From Luteimonas huabeiensis HB2 (GTDB lineage: Bacteria > Pseudomonadota > Gammaproteobacteria > Xanthomonadales > Xanthomonadaceae), in NCBI RefSeq assembly GCF_000559025.1, contig NZ_JAAN01000015.1:1-64000 (forward strand): a stretch of 64,000 bases of DNA, read 5' to 3'. A model generated the notes under the pieces. The model saw only the letters and a program-made list of their open reading frames with translations, had not been told where the DNA came from and did no database searches. Made by a program: the position numbers and the translations under genes. This document shows, one piece after another, positions 58,767 through 64,000 of the stretch. Numbering within the stretch: the first letter of the stretch is position 1; each line of letters begins with the position of its first letter.

Positions 58767-59966
58767 TCAACGGCCGCCGGCGGCGGCCGGCGCGCCGGGC
58801 AGGTTCTGCGCGATCGTCCGCGCGATCACGGCGTCGGCTTCGGCGAGCGTGTCCGCGTAGGCGGCGGTCGCCAGCAGCGGCGCGTCGCGGGCCACGGGCG
58901 CGGCGGCCAGCACCGGGCCGTCCTGGTCGCGGATCGAGACGTCCACGTGCATGCTCAGGCCCAGCCGCAGCGGGTGTTCCGCCAGCTGCGCGGGATCGAG
59001 CTCGATGCGCACCGGTACCCGCTGCACGATCTTGATCCAGTTGCCGCTGGCGTTCTGCGGCGGCAGCAGCGAGAACGCGCTGCCGGTGCCCATGCCGAGG
59101 CTGGCCACCCGGCCCGCGTAGCGGACGTCGCCGCCGTAGAGGTCGGCGCGCACCTCCACCGGCTGGCCCAGGCGCATGCCGGCGAGCTGGGTCTCCTTGA
59201 AGTTCGCCTCCACCCAGACCTGCTCCAGCGGCACCACCGTCATCAGCGGCGTGCCCGGCTGCACGCGCTGGCCGAGCTGCACCTCGCGCCGGGCGACGTG
59301 CCCGGAGACCGGCGCCACGATCGCCATGCGCTGCAGGTCGAGCCAGGCCTGCCGCACCTGCGCGGCGGCGGCCTGCACCTGCGGCTGGCTGGCGACCTCG
59401 GTGGCGTCGACCAGCGCCCGGCTGCGCGCCAGCTCGCCCTGCGCCGCCGACAGCGCGGCCTCGGCCGCGGCCAGCACGTCGCGGGCGTGGGCCAGTTCCT
59501 CGCGCGAGACCGCGCCGCTGGCGACCAGGCCCTCGCGGCGGCGCACGTCCTCGCGCGCCTGGCGCACGGCGACGCGTCGCGCGGCCAGGTCGGCCTGCCC
59601 GGCCTCGACGCTGCTGTACAGCCCGCGCACCTCGCGCACGGTCGCGGCGAGGTGGGCCACCGCGCGGTCGTAGGCCACCTGCGCGTCGTTGGGGTCCAGG
59701 TGCACCAGCGCCTGGCCGGCCTCCACCCGCATGCCTTCGTCGGCATCGATCGAGACCACGGTGCCCGCCGCCTGCGGGACCACGCTGACCACGTTGCCCT
59801 GGACGTAGGCGTCGTCGGTGTCATCGTGCCAGCGGGCGATCAACAGGTACCAGGCGGTCCAGGCGAGGCCGGCGGCGACGGCGACGGCCGCCAGCAGGAG
59901 CAGCGCGCGACGGCGCCGGCCCGGCGTGCGGGCGTTGTCGGAGGAGGGGGAGGTCTGAGCGGTCAT
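58767..59966 (-). CDS. HlyD/EmrA-type membrane fusion protein
   Basis: A 399-residue periplasmic adaptor: short cytoplasmic start, one membrane helix (RRRALLLLAAVAVAAGLAWTAWYLL), lipoyl-type half motifs (DDAYVQGNVVSVVPQAAGTVVSI; RMAIVAPVSGHVARREVQLGQRV) around a long coiled-coil hairpin, then the beta-barrel domain. It links the EmrB-type pump (25 nt downstream) to the outer-membrane factor, whose stop overlaps its ATG by 4 nt. Confidence 0.94.
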   Translation of the reverse strand: MTAQTSPSSDNARTPGRRRRALLLLAAVAVAAGLAWTAWYLLIARWHDDTDDAYVQGNVVSVVPQAAGTVVSIDADEGMRVEAGQALVHLDPNDAQVAYDRAVAHLAATVREVRGLYSSVEAGQADLAARRVAVRQAREDVRRREGLVASGAVSREELAHARDVLAAAEAALSAAQGELARSRALVDATEVASQPQVQAAAAQVRQAWLDLQRMAIVAPVSGHVARREVQLGQRVQPGTPLMTVVPLEQVWVEANFKETQLAGMRLGQPVEVRADLYGGDVRYAGRVASLGMGTGSAFSLLPPQNASGNWIKIVQRVPVRIELDPAQLAEHPLRLGLSMHVDVSIRDQDGPVLAAAPVARDAPLLATAAYADTLAEADAVIARTIAQNLPGAPAAAGGR

Positions 59967-61458
59967 GGCGCGGCGGTTTCGATGTGCGGGGGCGGGGTGT
60001 GGGGGGCGGCGGCCAGTTCCAGTCCGCCGCCCAGCGCGCGGTCCAGGTCGGCGGCGGCGGCCAGGCGCTGCGCGCGCAGGCCGGCCTGGCGCTGCTCGAG
60101 CTCGAAGAGGGGGCGTTGCGCGGCGAGCACGTCGAGCTGGGTGCCGATGCCGGCGCGGTAGCGCGAGGCGGCCAGGTCGAACGCTTCGCGGGCCGCGGCC
60201 AGGGCGGTGTCGAGGGTCTCCAGCTGGGCGTCGAGCGCGCGCGCGGCCTGCCCTGCACGGCGTCGGCGACTTCGCGCAGCGCCGCGACCAGGGTGTCGTC
60301 GTAGGCGGCCACCGCCAGGTCGTATTCGGCATCGCGCTGCGCCAGTCCCGCGCGCAGGCGGCCGCCGTCGAAGATCGGCAGGCTGATCGCCGGGCCGCCG
60401 AAGCCGAGCACGGCCTCGGAGCCGAACAGGTCCGACAGCCCGCCCGAGGCCAGGCCGGCCAGCGCGGCGAGGTTCACGCTGGGCCGGAACGCGGCCTGCG
60501 CGGCCTGCACGCCGCGGGCGGCGGCTTCCACCCGCCAGCGCGCGGCGACCACGTCGGCGCGATGGCCCAGCAGCTCGCTCGGCAGCACGTCCGGCAGCGT
60601 CGGCGCGGGCGCGCGCAGCAGGCGCGGCGGGGCGATGTCCAGCCCGCGGTCCGGGCCCTTGCCGAGCAGCGCGGCGAGCGCGTTGCGCAGCGCGTCGATC
60701 CGCTGCTGCGCGGCCTGCGCCTGCTGCTGCGCGATGCCCAGCGCGGTCTCGGCGTTGCGCAGCTGCAGGCGGGTATCGAGCCCGGCCTCGGTACGCTGCC
60801 GGGCCAGCCGCACCAGCGCGTCGGCGCGCCGGGACTCGCGATCGGCCACGTCGCGCGCGTCGAAGGCCTCGGCCAGGGCGACGTAGCCGCGGACCACGTT
60901 GGCGGCGAGCGTCACCCGCGCGGCCTGGGCATCGATCTCGCGTGCCCGCGCTTCGCCGACGGCGGCCTCGAACTCGGCGCGGCGGCCGCCCCAGAGGTCG
61001 GGGGACCAGGAGAAGTCGAGCAGCAGCACGGTGCTGGTGTTGAAGTCGCCGGCCACGGACTCCGGCGCCAGCGTTTCCGGCAGCCGCACGCCCGACTGGC
61101 GCGCGCTGGCCGACAGCGTCGGGCGCCGTGCGGCGTCGGCCAGGCCGGCCTGCGCCGCGGCGATGCGCAGGCGCGCATCGGCGGCGGCCAGGGTCGGGCC
61201 GTCGCGCAGGGCCTCGGCGACCAGGGCATCGAGCTGGGGGTCGCCCAACCGGGTCCACCAGTCCGCGGCGGGAAACGCGGCCGCACTGAGCGCGGTCGCG
61301 CCGGCCAGGCTGTGCGCGGCCTGCAGGCCGTCGGGATCGCGCGGCGAGGACTGTGGCGCGAGGCCGCCGGGGCTGGCGCAGGCGGCCAGCAGCGTCGGCA
61401 ACAGGGCGGCGGCCAGCACCCGCAGCGGTGTGCCGGCGGACAGGAACGGCGTGTTCAT
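59963..61458 (-). pseudogene. Outer-membrane efflux factor (NodT/OprM family) with a one-base frameshift
   Basis: The frame from the ATG at 61458 encodes a lipoprotein signal (LPTLLAAC) and the first OEP repeat and most of the second, up to REVADAVQG near residue 400. There a base is missing within or beside the ccc at 60251-60253. In the neighbouring frame the protein continues as QAARALDAQLETLDTALAAA to a stop that overlaps the adaptor start. Restoring one base gives a 498-residue protein of normal family length. As it stands, translation runs on in a wrong frame into the adaptor gene. A real mutation or a sequencing error are both possible. Confidence 0.85.
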
Positions 61459-61910
61459 TCGGCAGGGGCCTTCAGGTTGTCCCGGACCTGCTCCAGCAGG
61501 CGGATCAGGCGGGCGCGTTCGGCGTCGTCGAGGCCGGCCAGCGCGCGCTCCCGCACCCGCTGGCCGCACTGTTCGATGTCGCGCCAGATCGCTTCGCCCG
61601 CCTCGGTGAGGCGGATGCGCAGGACGCGGCGATCGGCCGGATCGGGCACCCGGTCCACCAGGCCCCGCGCCACCAGCTTGTCGAGCAGGCGGGTCATCGC
61701 GCCGGGGTTGAGTTCGGCGGCGCGGGCGAGGTCGCCGGCGCAGATCGGGCCCAGCGCCAGCGTCTTCAGCACCACGTACTGGCTGAAGCTCAGCACGTGG
61801 CCGGCGCGCGCCAGTTCATCGGCCATGCGCGCCCACATCGCATCGCGGACCTGGCGGAAGAGCAGGCCGAGGCTGGAGCCGCTGGAGGTGGCGCAGGGGC
61901 GGGACGACAT
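61455..61910 (-). CDS. MarR family transcriptional regulator
   Basis: A 151-residue winged-helix repressor: FSQYVVLKTLALGPICAGDLARAAELNPGAMTRLLDKLVARGLVDRVPDPADRRVLRIRLTEAG-type sequence, with the helix-turn-helix in the middle and the DxRxxRI wing. The ATG at 61910 is chosen over a TTG at 61937 because the latter lies within the palindromic operator. Its stop overlaps the start of the outer-membrane factor by 4 nt, so it is the first gene of, and likely represses, the efflux operon. Confidence 0.92.
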   Translation of the reverse strand: MSSRPCATSSGSSLGLLFRQVRDAMWARMADELARAGHVLSFSQYVVLKTLALGPICAGDLARAAELNPGAMTRLLDKLVARGLVDRVPDPADRRVLRIRLTEAGEAIWRDIEQCGQRVRERALAGLDDAERARLIRLLEQVRDNLKAPAE

Positions 61911-61934
61911 GGCGGCGAATGATGCTGGCCTGGG

Positions 61935-61958
61935 CAATAGTTGTCAATGCAACCATTG
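61935..61958. promoter_or_regulatory. 24-bp palindrome in front of marR, probable MarR operator
   Basis: The sequence has CAAT-n-GTTG-n6-CAAC-n-ATTG symmetry: 8 of 12 positions of each half-site match. TTG..CAA inverted repeats of this size are typical of MarR binding sites. It ends 25 nt upstream of the marR start at 61910, so binding there would block the promoter of the whole efflux operon. Confidence 0.7.
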
Positions 61959-62035
61959 TCCCGGCAATGGGATGGAGCGGTCCGGGCGGGCGGTGAGCGG
62001 GGGCGGGAGTGAGGGGCGGCGTGTCGGCCGCGGCG

Positions 62036-62827
62036 TCAGGCGGTGCGGCCCAGCACCAGTTCCAGCACGAACTTGCTGCCGAAGAAGGCCAGCACCAGCA
62101 GGGTCATCGCGGTCAGCGTCCAGCCCACCGCGGTGGCGCCGCGCCAGCCGTAGCGCCAGCGCCCGAACAGCAGCGCGCCGAACACCAGCCAGGACAGCAC
62201 GCTCAGCACGGTCTTGTGGATCAGGTGCTGGGCGAGCAGGTCGTGCACGAACAGGATGCCGGTGAGCAGGGTGGCGGTCAGCAGCGCGAAGCCCACCACG
62301 ATGGTGCGGAACAGCAGCGCCTCCAGCTCGGTCAGCGGCGGCAGCGCGCGCGACCAGCGGTGGAACTCGCGCCGGCGCAGGGCGCGGTCCTGGGCCCACA
62401 GCAGGATCGCCACCAGCGCGGCCACTGCCAGCGTGGCGTAGGCGAGCAGGGCGAACCACGCGTGCAGCTGCAGCCGCCAGTCCAGCCCCTCGGGCACGTG
62501 GTGGCCGGCGCCGGCATAGGTCGCCAGCGAGGCCGCCGCCAGCGGGAACACGGTCACCCCCAGCGCCGGCATGCGGCCGCGGATGCCGAACAGCAGCGTC
62601 AGCAGCGACATGCCCAGCCCGACCAGCGACAGCGCGGCGAAGAAGTGCAGGTCGGCACCGCCGACCTCGCGCCAGGCCAGCACGTGGTAGGCGCCGTGGC
62701 CGAGCGCGGCGGCCAGCGCCGGCAGCGCCCAGGCGGCAGTGCCGGCCGGCGTGTCGCGGGCCACCGTCCGCACCAGCAGGCTGGCCGCCGCGAGATAGAG
62801 CACGGTGGCGATGAACACGATCGGCAT
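62036..62827 (-). CDS. CcsA-like inner-membrane protein (cytochrome c assembly family, YpjD type)
   Basis: A 263-residue protein with about eight membrane helices. The C-terminal region has the cytochrome-c-assembly (CcmC/CcsA) features, among them a conserved His-containing segment (WRLQLHAWFALLAYATLAVAALVAILLW) and LLAQHLIHKTVLSVLSWLVFGALLFGRW. Homologues commonly sit beside ffh in gammaproteobacteria, as here, where it is divergent from ffh. A role in haem handling or cytochrome maturation is suggested by the family, not shown. Confidence 0.85.
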   Translation of the reverse strand: MPIVFIATVLYLAAASLLVRTVARDTPAGTAAWALPALAAALGHGAYHVLAWREVGGADLHFFAALSLVGLGMSLLTLLFGIRGRMPALGVTVFPLAAASLATYAGAGHHVPEGLDWRLQLHAWFALLAYATLAVAALVAILLWAQDRALRRREFHRWSRALPPLTELEALLFRTIVVGFALLTATLLTGILFVHDLLAQHLIHKTVLSVLSWLVFGALLFGRWRYGWRGATAVGWTLTAMTLLVLAFFGSKFVLELVLGRTA

Positions 62828-62883
62828 TGCACCAGTGTCGCATGCTTTGCCGCCGCCGGCGGGGGCGGCGCGGGGCGCGACGG

Positions 62884-62889
62884 TATACT
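62884..62889 (+). promoter_or_regulatory. Probable -10 box of ffh
   Basis: TATACT at 62884-62889, one of the few AT-rich hexamers in the divergent gap and one or two bases from consensus, lies 32 nt before the ffh ATG. No good -35 box is visible at the proper distance. Confidence 0.4.
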
Positions 62890-62920
62890 TCCGCGTCCCG
62901 CCCGCCAGCCCGTGAACCGC

Positions 62921-64000
62921 ATGTTCGAATCCCTGACCCAGCGCCTGTCCGGCACCATGGAGCGCCTGCGCGGGCGCGGCCGGTTGACCGAGGAAAACAT
63001 CCGCGAGGCCACCCGCGAGGTGCGCATCGCGCTGCTCGAGGCCGACGTCGCGCTGCCGGTGGTGCAGGCGCTGATCGAGCGCATCAAGGTGCGCGCGGTC
63101 GGCCAGGAGGTGTTGAAGTCGCTGACCCCCGGCCAGGCGCTGATCAAGGTGGTGCGCGACGAGCTCACCGCGGTGATGGGCGCGCAGGCGGCGGAGCTCA
63201 ACCTCAACGTGCCGGCGCCGGCGGTGGTGCTGATGGCCGGCCTGCAGGGCGCAGGCAAGACCACCACCGTGGGCAAGCTCGCCCGGCACCTCAAGGAGAA
63301 GCGCAAGAAGAAGGTGATGGTGGTCAGCGCCGACGTCTACCGGCCGGCCGCGATCGAGCAGCTCAAGACCCTGGCCGAGCAGGTCGGGGTGGCGTTCTTC
63401 CCCTCCGAGGCCTCGCAGCGGCCGGTGGACATCGCGCGCGCGGCGATCGCCGATGCGCGCAAGTCCTTCGTCGACGTGCTGCTGGTCGATACCGCCGGCC
63501 GCCTCGCCGTGGACGAGGCGATGATGGCCGAGATCCAGGCGCTGCACGCCGCGATCGATCCGGTCGAGACGCTGTTCGTGGTCGATGCGATGACCGGCCA
63601 GGACGCCGCCGCCACCGCCAAGGCGTTTTCCGAGGCGCTGCCGCTGACCGGCGTGGTGCTGACCAAGACCGACGGCGACGCCCGCGGCGGCGCCGCGCTG
63701 AGCGTGCGCTACGTCACCGGCCGGCCGATCAAGTTCATCGGCACCGGCGAGAAGACCGACGGCCTGGACGTGTTCCATCCCGATCGCGTCGCCAGCCGCA
63801 TCCTCGACATGGGCGACGTGCTGTCGCTGGTGGAGCAGGTCGAGCAGCAGGTCGATCGCGACAAGGCCGAGAAGCTCGCCCGCAAGGTCGCCAAGGGCAA
63901 GAAGTTCGACCTCAACGACATGCGCGACCAGCTCGAGCAGATGCAGAACATGGGCGGGCTGTCCGGGCTGATGGACAAGCTGCCCGGCATCGGCCAGGTG
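62921..64000 (+). CDS. ffh: Signal recognition particle protein Ffh (3' end outside window)
   Basis: The first 360 codons of Ffh; the family length is about 450. The N domain begins MFESLTQRLSGTMERLRGRG; the G domain has G1 GLQGAGKTTT, DVYRPAAIEQL, DTAGR and TKTDGDARGG; the hydrophobic M domain, which binds signal sequences and 4.5S RNA, has just begun at the window edge (MGGLSGLMDKLPG). It targets nascent membrane proteins to FtsY and the Sec translocon. Confidence 0.97.
   Translation, partial: MFESLTQRLSGTMERLRGRGRLTEENIREATREVRIALLEADVALPVVQALIERIKVRAVGQEVLKSLTPGQALIKVVRDELTAVMGAQAAELNLNVPAPAVVLMAGLQGAGKTTTVGKLARHLKEKRKKKVMVVSADVYRPAAIEQLKTLAEQVGVAFFPSEASQRPVDIARAAIADARKSFVDVLLVDTAGRLAVDEAMMAEIQALHAAIDPVETLFVVDAMTGQDAAATAKAFSEALPLTGVVLTKTDGDARGGAALSVRYVTGRPIKFIGTGEKTDGLDVFHPDRVASRILDMGDVLSLVEQVEQQVDRDKAEKLARKVAKGKKFDLNDMRDQLEQMQNMGGLSGLMDKLPGIGQV

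Overview
The window is a high-GC chromosomal segment from a gammaproteobacterium, most likely of the order Xanthomonadales (Lysobacter/Luteimonas/Xanthomonas relatives). This rests on the housekeeping block rplU-rpmA-obg / rpsT / murJ-ribF-ileS-lspA-ispH-radA, on the codon use, and above all on a type IV secretion system (T4SS) whose VirB7 is a long lipoprotein with a globular C-terminal part, as in the chromosomal bacteria-killing X-T4SS of Xanthomonas. I cannot name the species.

Layout. 1-950: end of an ankyrin-repeat gene, then a 134-bp near-perfect palindrome built from two facing remnants of secreted-protein leaders. 0.95-15.4 kb: mostly housekeeping and stress genes: rlmKL, two pirins, an overlapping pair of deoxyinosine-repair genes (endonuclease V and a deoxyinosine glycosylase-like protein), a SixA-type phosphatase lipoprotein, GNAT and nitrilase-family genes, then PAP2 phosphatase and glycosyltransferase genes divergent from an OprO/P-type porin that has an 11-nt-periodic Pho box, then nth, an enoyl-CoA hydratase and an FKBP isomerase.

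15.4-31.2 kb: the T4SS. One arm on the minus strand carries an unrecognised coiled-coil membrane protein, virD4 and a small lipoprotein. The divergent plus-strand operon reads virB7, a 53-codon small ORF, virB8, B9, B10, B11, B1, B2, B3, B4, a virB5-position gene, virB6, a DUF4189 gene, and then a decayed second DUF4189 gene. The virB5-virB6-DUF4189 end is clearly poorer in G+C than the rest. I see no toxin effector gene inside the window.

31.4-37.1 kb: small metabolic operons (DUF1289-NUDIX-sulfurtransferase) and an ECF sigma / single-TM anti-sigma-like / DUF4097 operon. 37.1-55.9 kb: uvrA and the translation, cell-envelope and GTPase housekeeping block, one tRNA-Thr(CGT), a run of REP-like hairpins and a 160-bp MITE-like element that supplies the stop codon of the preceding oxygenase gene. 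56-62 kb: a minus-strand efflux operon (marR, outer-membrane factor, HlyD/EmrA adaptor, EmrB-type pump) followed by a cysteine-synthase-family gene. The outer-membrane factor carries a single-base frameshift. A 24-bp palindrome in front of marR is its likely operator. The window ends with a CcsA-like membrane protein and the 5' part of ffh.
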